Shown here: piece by piece, positions 25,814-33,958 of the stretch | Position numbering within the stretch: position 1 is the first letter of the stretch | Layout: each line of letters begins with the position of its first letter | Assembly (NCBI RefSeq): GCF_031846275.1 | Contig: NZ_JAVRIB010000013.1 | Span: 1-64,000, forward strand | Source: Spectribacter hydrogenoxidans | GTDB lineage: Bacteria; Pseudomonadota; Gammaproteobacteria; Nevskiales; Salinisphaeraceae | DNA: 64,000 nucleotides | Direction: 5' to 3' | Notes under the pieces: model-generated | The model's input: the letters and a program-made list of their open reading frames with translations, nothing else | Databases searched by the model: none | Told to the model about the DNA's origin: nothing | Translations under genes and position numbers: made by a program

Positions 25814-25971
25814 TAATGTGGTATCCGCAACAGATTGACTCGATGCGGTGCCGCTGTAATGGAAACGGCCGCCCGGCGGTCGTATGGTTTGAAGACGATG
25901 TCGATAACGGCACCCCTGTCGGGTGTCGAACCACTCGGGGCAAGGCCCCAATCCATAGGAGGTAACTCATC

Positions 25972-26232
25972 ATGGCGAAGAAGTTTGATAGCAAGCCGTT
26001 GGCCATTGCGCTTGGCACCGCATTCGCGGCGTCCTCGTTTGCTGGTGTTGCCAGTGCTGACAGCAATCCCTTCCAGGTGGAAGAACTGAAGGCACCGAGC
26101 AGCTACACCCAGCTTGCCGAAGGCAACTGCGGTGAAGGCAACTGCGGCGAGAAGGACGGCGAAGGCAATTGCGGTGAAAAAGACGGTGAAGGCAACTGCG
26201 GCGAAGGTAGCTGCGGTGGCGCCAAGGGCTGA
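25972..26232 (+). CDS. hvfA: HvfA/bufferin-type precursor peptide (Cys-repeat, copper-binding RiPP candidate)
   Basis: An 86-residue secreted precursor with a perfect TAGGAGGT site. A signal peptide (about 1-29, ending GVASA|DS) is followed by a short linker. The core (50-86) carries five pentads: EGNCG (50-54), EGNCG (55-59), EGNCG (64-68), EGNCG (73-77) and EGSCG (78-82), with Cys at 53, 58, 67, 76, 81. Family knowledge: in Haemophilus HvfA, EGKCG motifs are converted by HvfB/HvfC to oxazolone-thioamide pairs that bind copper. Here Lys is replaced by Asn or Ser in every motif. Inference: this peptide is modified similarly and binds Cu(I) in the periplasm. GGAAAC (25861) and CGTATG (25881) at ECF-like spacing may be its promoter. 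Confidence 0.88.
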   Translation: MAKKFDSKPLAIALGTAFAASSFAGVASADSNPFQVEELKAPSSYTQLAEGNCGEGNCGEKDGEGNCGEKDGEGNCGEGSCGGAKG

Positions 26233-26252
26233 TTGCCCAAAGGACTGACGTC

Positions 26253-27107
26253 ATGACCACGACCCAGGACTACGTCGTTCATGGCGCCGGTCTGGGTCTG
26301 CGGCGGGCCCTGATGGGCCCGCTCGCGGACCAGCCGCCGGCGCAACTGGACTTTCTCGAGGTCGCTCCGGAGAACTGGATCGGCATCGGCGGGGCGCGGG
26401 CGAAGAAATTCCGTGCGTTCACGGAGGCTTATCCATTCGTCTCGCACGGGCTGTCGCTGTCGCTGGGCGGTCCGGCACCGCTGGACGAGACCTTCCTGCG
26501 CCAGGTGCGGGATTTTCTCGACACCCACGGCGTGCGCTACTACTCCGAGCATCTGTCCTATTGCGGCGACGATGGCACGCTCTATGACCTGCTGCCGATC
26601 CCGTTCACCGAGGAGGCCGTGGACTACGTGTCCACCCGCATCGCCCGCGCCCAGGATATTCTGGGACGACGCATCGCGGTGGAGAACGTGTCCTGCTACG
26701 CCACCCCGGGCGCACAGATGAGCGAGATCGATTTCGTGTGTGCGGTGCTGGAACGCGCCGACTGCGACCTGCTGCTGGACGTGAACAACATTTACGTCAA
26801 CAGCGTGAATTTCGGCTATGACCCGATCGAGTTCCTGGATGCCATTCCGGGACACCGGATCGCCTACTGCCACATCGCCGGCCACCATGAAGAGGGGCCG
26901 GGCCTGTGTGTGGACACCCACGGGGCCGACGTGATCGACCCGGTGTGGGACCTGCTGGACAAGGCCTATGCCCGGTTCGGCGTGTTCCCGACCCTGCTGG
27001 AGCGGGACTTCAATCTGCCGCCGCTGCCCGAGCTGCTCGGGGAAGTCGACCAGATCAAGGTCATCCAGGCGCGGCATCAGCCGCGCGTCGCCGCGGTCGG
27101 CACCTGA
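26253..27107 (+). CDS. hvfB: HvfB, MNIO-family multinuclear iron-dependent oxidase (DUF692)
   Basis: A 284-residue TIM-barrel enzyme of the DUF692/MNIO family. The probable iron ligands are all present: H65 (SHGLSLS), E99 (YSEHLSY), E144 (AVENVS), D176 (LLLDVNNIYVN), H207 (YCHIAGH), D221-H223 (VDTHG) and E250 (LLERD). Family knowledge: MNIO enzymes use two or three iron ions to oxidise peptide cysteines, for example MbnB in methanobactin synthesis and HvfB/BufB in bufferin-type peptides. It starts 20 bp after hvfA and ends 7 bp before hvfC, so all three are one operon. The host needs an HvfC partner, which is present. Confidence 0.93.
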   Translation: MTTTQDYVVHGAGLGLRRALMGPLADQPPAQLDFLEVAPENWIGIGGARAKKFRAFTEAYPFVSHGLSLSLGGPAPLDETFLRQVRDFLDTHGVRYYSEHLSYCGDDGTLYDLLPIPFTEEAVDYVSTRIARAQDILGRRIAVENVSCYATPGAQMSEIDFVCAVLERADCDLLLDVNNIYVNSVNFGYDPIEFLDAIPGHRIAYCHIAGHHEEGPGLCVDTHGADVIDPVWDLLDKAYARFGVFPTLLERDFNLPPLPELLGEVDQIKVIQARHQPRVAAVGT

Positions 27108-27114
27108 AGCGACC

Positions 27115-27915
27115 ATGAGCAACGCCGTACTCGGTTCCGATTCGCTGCCGCGCTTCCAGCAGCTGCAGTACGATTTCACCGCCCACATCCGCAATCCGGC
27201 TGGCGCGCCGGCCCCGGATGACGTGGCCGCCGAACGCATGGCGGTGTACAAGCGGCTGGTCTACAACAATCTGGAAGGCTATTTCAGCAACGCCTTTCCG
27301 GTACTGCGGGCCTATTACGCGGATGCCGACTGGCATGCGTTGGTGCGCGAGTTCTTCGTCAACCATCACTGCCACAAGCCGCAGTTCTTCCAGGCCGCCG
27401 AGGAGTTTCTGGCGTTCTTGCAGAACGAACACCAGCCGAGGCCGGTGGATCCCCCGTTCATGCTGGAGCTGGCCCACTACGAGTGGGTCGAGATGATGCT
27501 CTACGTGCTGGACGTGGAGCCGGATATGGCCGGGGTGGATCCCAACGGCGATCTACTGGACGGGGCGCCGATGATCTCGCCGCTGGTGTACAACCTGGCC
27601 TATCAGTACCCGGTGCACGATATCGATCCCGCCGACCCGCCCACCGAAGCGCCGGCTCAGCCCACCTGCCTGGTGGTCTACCGGGACCGGACCCGCGAGG
27701 AGCGGGTGCACTTCCTCAAGATCAACCCGGTGACCGCGCGCCTGCTGCAGCTGATCGAATCTGAGCCCGAGCGATCGGGACGCGAGCACCTGGCCGTCAT
27801 CGCCGCGGAAATGCAGCATCCGCAGCCCGATGCGGTGATCGAGGGCGGTGCGGCGACCCTGGTTGACCTGCGCCACCGCGACATCCTGCTGGGCTGCCGC
27901 CCGGTCGCTGGTTAA
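27115..27915 (+). CDS. hvfC: HvfC, DUF2063 partner protein of the MNIO enzyme
   Basis: A 266-residue protein of the DUF2063 family. The N-terminal helical domain (FQQLQYDFTAHIRNP, RMAVYKRLVYNNLEGYFSNAFPVLRAYY) is the family hallmark. The C-terminal winged-helix-like part contains the peptide-engaging region (VYRDRTREERVHFLKINPVTARLLQLIE). It is the partner that presents the HvfA leader or core to HvfB. The start at 27115 is chosen because it follows the hvfB stop by 7 bp and gives the family N-terminus. No DoxX-type gene follows, though bufferin loci often have one. The island begins after its stop. Confidence 0.92.
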   Translation: MSNAVLGSDSLPRFQQLQYDFTAHIRNPAGAPAPDDVAAERMAVYKRLVYNNLEGYFSNAFPVLRAYYADADWHALVREFFVNHHCHKPQFFQAAEEFLAFLQNEHQPRPVDPPFMLELAHYEWVEMMLYVLDVEPDMAGVDPNGDLLDGAPMISPLVYNLAYQYPVHDIDPADPPTEAPAQPTCLVVYRDRTREERVHFLKINPVTARLLQLIESEPERSGREHLAVIAAEMQHPQPDAVIEGGAATLVDLRHRDILLGCRPVAG

Positions 27916-28410
27916 AGACTGCCCAAACCGTTCTCGCCGCCGTCCCCACGGTGGCTGGCGCCAGCCTCCCCACGGTTATCCACAGGCTTATCCAGTCGAA
28001 TTTTTTAGCGAGAGCAGAAAAAGAACTATAACAAAATAATTTTATTGATGTTTTGTATTGCACACTTTTTGTTAGACTCGGCCCAAAGGCCGTGAATTTT
28101 TGCGCAAACAGAGAGCATGGATTGCACGCTGAGAGGGACCAGCTACGTGCCCGCTTCGGGCGTGTTTAGTGAGGGAGCCGTACTTACGTCCTATGCCGCA
28201 ACGCAGACGCTGAAGCACTGAGTTCAGCGCGGAACCCGATGGGCTGATAAAAGGATAAACACGCTGAGGCCCCACGCGGCGCAAGCCACCACCAAATCAG
28301 GCAGCGAAGACCGCCGCCGGCAGGACTACGCCGGCTATCGTTGTACTCATCCACTTTAGGAAAAAGCGTCCGTGAATTGCCTGGGTAAAGATTATTCTTG
28401 ACCATAGTTA
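27916..28410. other. Non-coding border between core DNA and metal island
   Basis: About 495 bp with no supportable gene. GC-rich sequence follows hvfC, then TTATCCACA (a perfect DnaA box, 27976-27984), and an AT-rich stretch (about 27999-28075) containing AACAAAATAATTTTATTG. A hairpin ACGTGCCCG-CTT-CGGGCGTGT lies at about 28146-28167. The composition change and the accessory genes that follow suggest the left border of the inserted island. A short minus-strand frame (28072-28284) has no recognisable product. Confidence 0.5.
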
Positions 28411-29241
28411 TCAGTTTCGTAATTTCAGTATCCGCCAGGCGCCATGTAACACCACGATACCAATGATGGTGCCGATAAATAAGTCCGGATAACGCGATCC
28501 GGTCCAGGCCACCAGCACTGCGGCGACCATCAGACCAAGATTCGCGATCACATCGTTGGCCGAGAATATCCAACTAGCCTTCATGTGCGAGCCGCCGTGG
28601 CGGTGGCGGTAAATCAGAAGTAGGCAGGTTACGTTGGCAGCCAGCGCGGCCGCACCGACCGTGATCATCAACAAGGATTCAGGATTGCTGCCGAATATAA
28701 ATCGGCGGCCAACCTCAAAGATCACGCCCAAGGCCATTAGCAGTTGTAGGCAGCCGGCCAAGTGCACTGCGCGGTTTTTCAGTTGCATGCGCCGACCCAC
28801 GGCATATAGGGCTACGCCGTAGACTGAGGCATCGGCGAACATGTCCAGCGAATCGGCGAGCAGGCCGGCGGATTTAGCTAGCCACCCGAGTGCGAATTCG
28901 GCGAGGAACATTAAGCCGTTGATGGCTAACAGTAATTTCAGCGTGCTGGACTCCTGCGCATCCGCCTCGCCGCTCTGTTGCATCGCTTGTAGATCGTCGT
29001 CGTCCGCATCTCGCGTATGCAGCAGGCGCGCCCCCAGGCCCAAGGGTTCGAGTTTGGGTGCAATTTCGCCCAAGCCCGCGTCGTGCAGCACCTGGATCTG
29101 ATGCTCGCCCAGATCGAATGCGAGGCCACGTAAGCCGGTCATTCGATCCAGTGCCATTCGGATCATGGCCTCCTCGGAGGGGCAATCCATCTTGGGGACG
29201 GAGAATTCGCTGATATATTGCGCAGATCGAACTTGATTCAT
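28411..29241 (-). CDS. CDF-family cation transporter with N-terminal HMA-like domain
   Basis: A 276-residue protein. Residues about 10-75 form a ferredoxin-like metal-binding domain (SEFSVPKMDCPSEEAMIRMAL, C20). A CDF transporter core with six helices follows (LLLAINGLMFLAEFALGWLA, SAGLLADSLDMFADASVY, SHMKASWIFSANDVIANLG). The TM2/TM5 metal site uses Asp where CzcD has His-x3-Asp, which suggests different metal preference. The start at 29241 overlaps the czcD stop by 4 bp (ATGA); an earlier start at 29268 is less likely. It is the last gene of the arsR-methyltransferase-czcD operon. Confidence 0.85.
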   Translation of the reverse strand: MNQVRSAQYISEFSVPKMDCPSEEAMIRMALDRMTGLRGLAFDLGEHQIQVLHDAGLGEIAPKLEPLGLGARLLHTRDADDDDLQAMQQSGEADAQESSTLKLLLAINGLMFLAEFALGWLAKSAGLLADSLDMFADASVYGVALYAVGRRMQLKNRAVHLAGCLQLLMALGVIFEVGRRFIFGSNPESLLMITVGAAALAANVTCLLLIYRHRHGGSHMKASWIFSANDVIANLGLMVAAVLVAWTGSRYPDLFIGTIIGIVVLHGAWRILKLRN

Positions 29242-30149
29242 GACGACTTTGAGTTTGGAGCACCGCAATTAATCGCTGCGTCGCAGGTCTTTCGAATCGA
29301 CTCGTCCTCCGGTTGCAAGGTGCTATGCGTAATATCGAAGCGTTCCCGCAGCAACATTTGCAACTGTGGCAGGGCCTGTTGCCACTCGGCCATGGCGTCC
29401 AGATCGACATGCGCGGCCAGCGCATAAGTTTTGGATGACAAGGTCCAGATGTGCATGTCGTGCACGGCACGCACGCCCGTCACCTCGATCAGTACGCTGG
29501 CGACCTCGCTGGCATCGACATCCCGCGGCACCCCCTCCATCAATACGCGCGTGACTTCGCGCAGCAAACGCCCGGCCGAGGCCAGAATCAGCAGGCTGAC
29601 GAACAGCGACAGCAACGGGTCGACGATCAGCGGTCCGCCCAAATAAATGATTGCACCGGCGGCCAGCGCCGCGACCGAACCGAGCAAATCACCCATCACG
29701 TGCAACAGCGCACCGCGCACGTTCATGGTCTGCTCGCCGCGCATCAGCACCCAGGCCACGGTGATGTTCACCAGCAGACCGAGGCCGCCGATCAGCAATA
29801 CCGCGCCGCCGATCACTTCGGGCGGATCGGCCATGCGGCGGATGGCCTCGTAGACGATATACGCGACTACCGCGAACATGAAGATGACGTTGAACAAGGC
29901 CCCGAGCACCTCGGCCCGCTGCAAGCCGAAGGAGTGCTTGCGCGAGGCCGGCTTGGTCGCCAGCCAGGCGGCGAAAGCGCCCACGCCCAGGGACAGGGAG
30001 TCCGTGAGCATGTGTCCGGCGTCGGAGAGCAGCGCCAGGGAGCCCGACCACAGGCCGCCCACCAGTTCGACAATGGCGAAGCCGGTGGTGAATACCAGTG
30101 CGAACGCCAGCGTCTTGCCGCTGCCGTGGCTATGATTGTGCTCAGACAT
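29238..30149 (-). CDS. czcD: CzcD-type cation diffusion facilitator (zinc/cobalt/cadmium exporter)
   Basis: A 303-residue CDF protein with a short His-rich N-terminus (MSEHNHSHGSG). Zn-type transport sites HxxxD are in TM2 (LLSDAGHMLTDSLSL) and TM5 (LLHVMGDLLGSVAALAAG). The cytoplasmic C-terminal domain reads VRAVHDMHIWTLSSKTYALAAHVDLD. AAGGAG lies 6 nt before the ATG at 30149, which decides the start. CDF proteins exchange a divalent metal for protons, out of the cytoplasm. A C-terminal tail has two Cys (TCDAAINCG). Confidence 0.93.
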   Translation of the reverse strand: MSEHNHSHGSGKTLAFALVFTTGFAIVELVGGLWSGSLALLSDAGHMLTDSLSLGVGAFAAWLATKPASRKHSFGLQRAEVLGALFNVIFMFAVVAYIVYEAIRRMADPPEVIGGAVLLIGGLGLLVNITVAWVLMRGEQTMNVRGALLHVMGDLLGSVAALAAGAIIYLGGPLIVDPLLSLFVSLLILASAGRLLREVTRVLMEGVPRDVDASEVASVLIEVTGVRAVHDMHIWTLSSKTYALAAHVDLDAMAEWQQALPQLQMLLRERFDITHSTLQPEDESIRKTCDAAINCGAPNSKSS

Positions 30150-30151
30150 GT

Positions 30152-30805
30152 TTAACTCCTTGGCACGGTACCCGAACAAATGATCCCAGCGCCGAAATAG
30201 ACTTCTCGGGCCTCGACCTCAACGAAGTGCCGCGCGATGGCGTCGGCGGGCCGGCGATCCACGATATCCGGGGTGACTCCGGCCGGCCGGTTAAGCCATG
30301 CGGCGAATCGCGCCAGCCAGGTCGGCCAGCGTTCGGGCCATTGCAGCTCGAAGTTGGCGATGCGCGCGCCGGCGGGCAGCTCCAATGCCGCCCGGGCCAG
30401 GATGTCGTCGTAGTCCGGCACGGTCGCCAGCGCGAGGGTGGCCAGCAGGCCCTGCGCATCTGCCGGATACCGGTATGCGGACATGTCCGCTTCCACCAAT
30501 TCCACGTTTGTCCAGCCGGCCTTGCGTGCGCGGTGCTCGGCCCGTTCCAGCATCTCGGGTGTGAGATCGACACCGATGATGCGGCCGGAGTCGCCCACTG
30601 CCGCATGCAGGTACGGTAAATTCAGGCCGGTGCCGCAGCCCAGATCGACCACGGTGTCGCCCGGCTGCAAGCGCAACGCCTCGACCGCCGCCTGCCGGTA
30701 GGCGGAGATGCGCAGGCCGACGGCCCGATACAGCCACATGCCGGGGTCGTAGATGCTTGCCAGCTTGCTGTACTGCTCGCGGAATTCGGCTTTGCTCCAG
30801 GCCAT
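30152..30805 (-). CDS. Class I SAM-dependent methyltransferase in a metal operon
   Basis: A 217-residue Rossmann methyltransferase. SAM motif I is VVDLGCGTGLNLPYL (about residue 51), motif II IIGVDLTPEMLERA, then VELVEADMSAYRYP. It begins 2 bp after the arsR stop and ends 2 bp before czcD, so it is firmly inside the metal operon. Its substrate is unknown. Possibilities are a small molecule, a membrane lipid, or a metal or metalloid species, but no arsenite-binding Cys set like ArsM is visible. Start ATG is at 30805. Confidence 0.85.
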   Translation of the reverse strand: MAWSKAEFREQYSKLASIYDPGMWLYRAVGLRISAYRQAAVEALRLQPGDTVVDLGCGTGLNLPYLHAAVGDSGRIIGVDLTPEMLERAEHRARKAGWTNVELVEADMSAYRYPADAQGLLATLALATVPDYDDILARAALELPAGARIANFELQWPERWPTWLARFAAWLNRPAGVTPDIVDRRPADAIARHFVEVEAREVYFGAGIICSGTVPRS

Positions 30806-30807
30806 GA

Positions 30808-31107
30808 CTACTCTTCGTCCAGGTGATCTGTCATATCGCGCAGCATGCGGCGCACGTGCTCATCGGCCGCCTGGTAGAACACCTGCCGGCCCCGTTTCTC
30901 CGCGCGCATCAACCGCGCTGCTTTCAGTAACCGCAGGTGGTGGCTGACCAGCGACGATGAAATTCCCAGTTGCTCGGCCAAGTCATGCACGCTGACCGGT
31001 TCATCGAGGCAGCTGCATACCAGCCGCAGACGGTTGGGCTCGCCGAGCAGGTGGAACACCTCAGCGAGTTCGGTGGCTTGATCGGGTTCCAGATGAATGC
31101 CGGGCAT
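30808..31107 (-). CDS. ArsR/SmtB-family metal-sensing repressor
   Basis: A 99-residue winged-helix repressor (LGEPNRLRLVCSCLDE; recognition helix SSSLVSHHLRLLKAARL). The C-terminal helix has D82-x-H84-x10-H95-x2-E98, exactly the SmtB alpha-5 Zn(II) site pattern (D104, H106, H117, E120). A pair C31-x-C33 lies where the alpha-3 thiolate site sits in other members. It should release DNA when Zn, Co or Ni binds. It is first in the operon and has an operator-like palindrome 13 bp upstream. Confidence 0.93.
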   Translation of the reverse strand: MPGIHLEPDQATELAEVFHLLGEPNRLRLVCSCLDEPVSVHDLAEQLGISSSLVSHHLRLLKAARLMRAEKRGRQVFYQAADEHVRRMLRDMTDHLDEE

Positions 31108-31119
31108 GACTCAATAAAT

Positions 31120-31141
31120 ATATGAAGATATGTTCACATAT
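31120..31141. promoter_or_regulatory. SmtB/ArsR-type operator
   Basis: The two half-sites are ATATGAAGATA and, on the other strand, ATATGTGAACA; together they form an imperfect 22-bp palindrome like SmtB/CzrA operators (TGAA-type half-sites). It lies 13 bp upstream of the repressor's start codon, so the operon is likely autoregulated. The same spacer (31108-31279) serves the divergent blaI gene. Confidence 0.6.
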
Positions 31142-31279
31142 GAACCATCATCCCCAGGCGGGTCAACCGCAAGACCACGGCTTCGCGTCAAAGCAATGGA
31201 TGGACTCAAGCCCTAAATCCGATTGACAGTCGGTTTTCGCATGAGCACACTGCGAGCCGCAATGTAAATCGGTAACGTG

Positions 31280-31696
31280 ATGCGCAGCAAAGAAATTCAT
31301 CTGCCTTTGGGCGAGTTGGAACTTGAGGTCATGGAATGCCTCTGGGACGCGGGTCCGGCCGAAGTGAAGGCCGTTTACGAGGTGGTGGGTAAAGACAGCC
31401 GGCGGAGTTTGAATACCGTTCAGTCCACGCTAGAGCGACTCTACCGCAAACAATTGCTCAGCCGCGAAAAACGCAGCCGTGCCTATATCTACAGCCCAAT
31501 CGTCGGGCGCGAAGCGCTACTGGTGCAGACCATGGGACAGATCGCGGACACGTTGGGCGCCCGCGATAGCGGTGCATTGATGGCTTCTTTTGTGGAGTTG
31601 GCCGAACGCGATGACCCGGCCAATCTGGAGCGCCTGCAACAGCTGATAGACGCTCAGCGTCGCCAGCGTGACTCGGAGGCTGGCCAGGATGAATGA
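31280..31696 (+). CDS. blaI: BlaI/MecI/CopY-family repressor
   Basis: A 138-residue protein with an N-terminal winged helix (LPLGELELEVMECLWDAG, VKAVYEVVGKDSRRSLNTVQSTLERLYRKQLLSREKRSRAYIYSPIV) and a helical dimerisation tail. BlaI-type repressors are cleaved by a BlaR1/MecR1-type protease, which is encoded next door. The start at 31280 (ATG) is preceded by a second possible start GTG at 31277. TTGACA at 31223 is a candidate -35. It leads the operon blaI-M56-czcC-lipoprotein-czcB-czcA. Confidence 0.9.
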   Translation: MRSKEIHLPLGELELEVMECLWDAGPAEVKAVYEVVGKDSRRSLNTVQSTLERLYRKQLLSREKRSRAYIYSPIVGREALLVQTMGQIADTLGARDSGALMASFVELAERDDPANLERLQQLIDAQRRQRDSEAGQDE

Positions 31697-32702
31697 TCTG
31701 GCGATACCGGGCAGCGTCGAGAGCATCGCGATCTATGCGGCGCTTGCTTGCGCCGGCATAGCTATCGGGGCTGTGCTGGCTGCGTTGCTTTATTTCGGCA
31801 GCCGGCGTTGGATTGGTGCCTGCCCGCCCGCGGCGCGGCAGCGCTGGTTGACCGCGTTACTGCTTTGTCCCGTCATTGCCACGCTGGCACTGATGCTATC
31901 CATGTCAGCGCCTATTTCGCTGTTTTCGGGTAACGAGCTGCTGGCCCATTGCAGCGCCCACCCCGAGACCCACGGCGCGCTATGTCAGTGGCACGCACCG
32001 CAGATTGCGTTACCAGCCTGGTTGACGTTGACAGTTTTGCTGTTGCTCGGTTCAGTGCTGCTCGCCGGCAGCTACAAGATCGCTCGCCTGATTGCTGCGC
32101 AGCACCGATTGCGCTTGATGCAGCACTTGGCCGACGGGCAGGCCGACGGCCGTTATTTTCTCCTGCCCATAAACGAGCCGTTGGCTTTTGCGGCAGGTCT
32201 ATTCCGCGGGCACACGTACATCAGCAAGGGACTCAAACAGCAACTGGACGAATCCAGTCTGGCTATCGTCCTGGCCCATGAAGAAGTCCATGTGCGGCGT
32301 CACGATATGCTAGCCACGGCGCTGATCAACAGCCTGTCCAGGTTGCATGTTCCAATGATCGGCGGCGCCCTCCGGCGGGCCTGGCAGCTTGCGGCGGAAC
32401 AGCGCTGCGACGCGTCCGTCGCGCGGCAGATCGGAGACGGGCTGGCCGTAGCGGACTGCCTGATTCGAGTCGCGCGCCTGCAAAAAGAGCACCAGCGTCG
32501 TTTGATGATCCCCGCCTGTCATCTGGTGGTCGGTCAACTGGATGCGCGGGTGCGTGCCTTGCTCAACCCGCCCGCCGGTTCAGGTCCCGCGCCGGCGCTT
32601 TCCCTGATGGGTGTATTCGGCGTTGCTTTGGGCGCGTTGGCCTTGGCCGGCCCGGCCGTACATCACTGGATGGAGCATCTGCTCCCCGCCACCGGTTTAT
32701 GA
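31689..32702 (+). CDS. M56-family membrane metallopeptidase with Cys/His-rich loop (BlaR1-like, no sensor domain)
   Basis: A 337-residue protein. About four membrane helices (12-34, 53-76, 108-128, 303-325) surround the zinc-protease motif HEEVH (197-201); the third ligand is probably in AAEQRCDAS (about 235-243). BlaR1/MecR1 carry a C-terminal penicillin-binding sensor domain; here the protein stops after the last helix. The loop between TM2 and TM3 (87-102) reads HCSAHPETHGALCQWH, with four His and two Cys. Inference: this is a metal-sensing site that triggers cleavage of the BlaI-type repressor. It overlaps blaI by 8 bp and czcC by 4 bp. Confidence 0.85.
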   Translation: MNDLAIPGSVESIAIYAALACAGIAIGAVLAALLYFGSRRWIGACPPAARQRWLTALLLCPVIATLALMLSMSAPISLFSGNELLAHCSAHPETHGALCQWHAPQIALPAWLTLTVLLLLGSVLLAGSYKIARLIAAQHRLRLMQHLADGQADGRYFLLPINEPLAFAAGLFRGHTYISKGLKQQLDESSLAIVLAHEEVHVRRHDMLATALINSLSRLHVPMIGGALRRAWQLAAEQRCDASVARQIGDGLAVADCLIRVARLQKEHQRRLMIPACHLVVGQLDARVRALLNPPAGSGPAPALSLMGVFGVALGALALAGPAVHHWMEHLLPATGL

Positions 32703-33958
32703 TTTTTACCAGACCCATTCACGTCAGCGCACAGCGGCTGGCGATAGCCGCTTTCGCGCTGAGTATGGCGACGCCGGTCGCCGCGGCCGGGACGCTGAGC
32801 CTCGAACAAGCCGAAAAACGCGCGCTGGAACGCGACAACGTTACCCGGTTGCTCGACAGCCGCCGGCAGCAAGCCGAGGGCGAGCTGACCACCGCAGGGC
32901 TCTGGTCCAACCCAACGATCGAGCTGTCCCAGGAAAGCACTGATCTGGCCGAAACCACCTCGCGCGAGCGTTTTTACTGGCTATATCAGGAATTCGACGT
33001 TTCAGGCGAACGGGGCCTGCGGCGCGAGGCGGCCCAGGCCCGGCTGGAGGCCACCGGTTTTGCCGCCGGCGCCACCCGCATGGACATCCGCACCCGCGTG
33101 CGGCGGCTATTCTTCGACAGCCTGTACCGCCAGCGGCAAGTTGAGGCCGTCGCTGCCCGCCGCGAGCGCCTGGCCGAGCTGGTCGACCGGGTTCGCCGGC
33201 AGAAACAAGCCGGACAGGCGGCACAATACGACGTTGTCCGGCTGGAACGCGCCGCCGACGCGCTCGGCGCGCGCGCGGCCAGGCTGAAGGCCGAGCGTGA
33301 GCGCTCGCTGGCCCGCCTGACCGCGTTGCTTGGAGACCCGTCGAACGATGTACCGCCCCAACGGCTGGCGGGCGAACTGGCACCGGCTCCGCCAGCGGCG
33401 CTGGATAGCCTGCTCGACGCCATCGACGCTCTGCCCCGGTTACAGCAACTGCAAGCCCAGGCCCGCGCCAGTGCGTTAACGGCCCAGGCCGAGGGGCGCG
33501 CCGCTATTCCGGACGTCACCCTCGGCGTGGGCTACAAGGAACAAGAAGAATTCGGCCGCAGCTTCGACGGTAACCTCATCGGGCTGAGCATGCGCATCCC
33601 GCTGTTCGATCGCAATCAGGGCAAACGCGCCAGTGCCAAGGCCGCGGCCCAAGCCAGCGAGGCCGAGTATCGCCTGGCCCTGGCCGAACTGCGCGGCGAC
33701 ATTCGCGGCCGCTGGCTGCAACTGCGGGCGCTGCTCGAAAGCACCGAGGCCTACCGGCTAAGCAACGCCGCCTCGACCCGAAAACTGCTGCGCGCCGCCG
33801 AATCCGGCTACCGCGGCGCCGAGGTCGGCGTGCTGGAAGTGGTCGACGCCTACGAAAGCGCCCTGGAGGCCGAGCTACGCGTGCTGAAACTGCAAAAGCA
33901 GGCGCGCGATGCCCATATCGATTTACAAGCACTCACCCACGGAGTACCGCAACCATGA
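32699..33958 (+). CDS. Outer-membrane efflux channel, TolC family (CzcC-type), pump 1
   Basis: A 419-residue protein with signal peptide (ending ATPVAAA, about residue 30) and two OEP repeats (LSLEQAEKRALERDNVTRLL and LDSLLDAIDALPRLQQLQAQ) with long coiled-coil helices. It is typical of the outer-membrane part of heavy-metal RND pumps. It starts inside the M56 gene's stop (4-bp overlap) and its stop overlaps the His-rich lipoprotein start, so translation is coupled through the operon. Confidence 0.92.
   Translation: MIFTRPIHVSAQRLAIAAFALSMATPVAAAGTLSLEQAEKRALERDNVTRLLDSRRQQAEGELTTAGLWSNPTIELSQESTDLAETTSRERFYWLYQEFDVSGERGLRREAAQARLEATGFAAGATRMDIRTRVRRLFFDSLYRQRQVEAVAARRERLAELVDRVRRQKQAGQAAQYDVVRLERAADALGARAARLKAERERSLARLTALLGDPSNDVPPQRLAGELAPAPPAALDSLLDAIDALPRLQQLQAQARASALTAQAEGRAAIPDVTLGVGYKEQEEFGRSFDGNLIGLSMRIPLFDRNQGKRASAKAAAQASEAEYRLALAELRGDIRGRWLQLRALLESTEAYRLSNAASTRKLLRAAESGYRGAEVGVLEVVDAYESALEAELRVLKLQKQARDAHIDLQALTHGVPQP

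Noticed and set aside
24788..25951. Minus-strand frame over the DUF255 gene
   Set aside because: Antisense; the + frame has a signal peptide and a CHWC motif.
26103..26230. HvfA Cys repeats as a tandem DNA repeat or CRISPR-like array
   Set aside because: They are in-frame protein repeats with varied codons, in an hvfABC operon; no spacers.
28072..28284. Short minus-strand frame in the island border
   Set aside because: No family match, no ribosome binding site, unusual composition.
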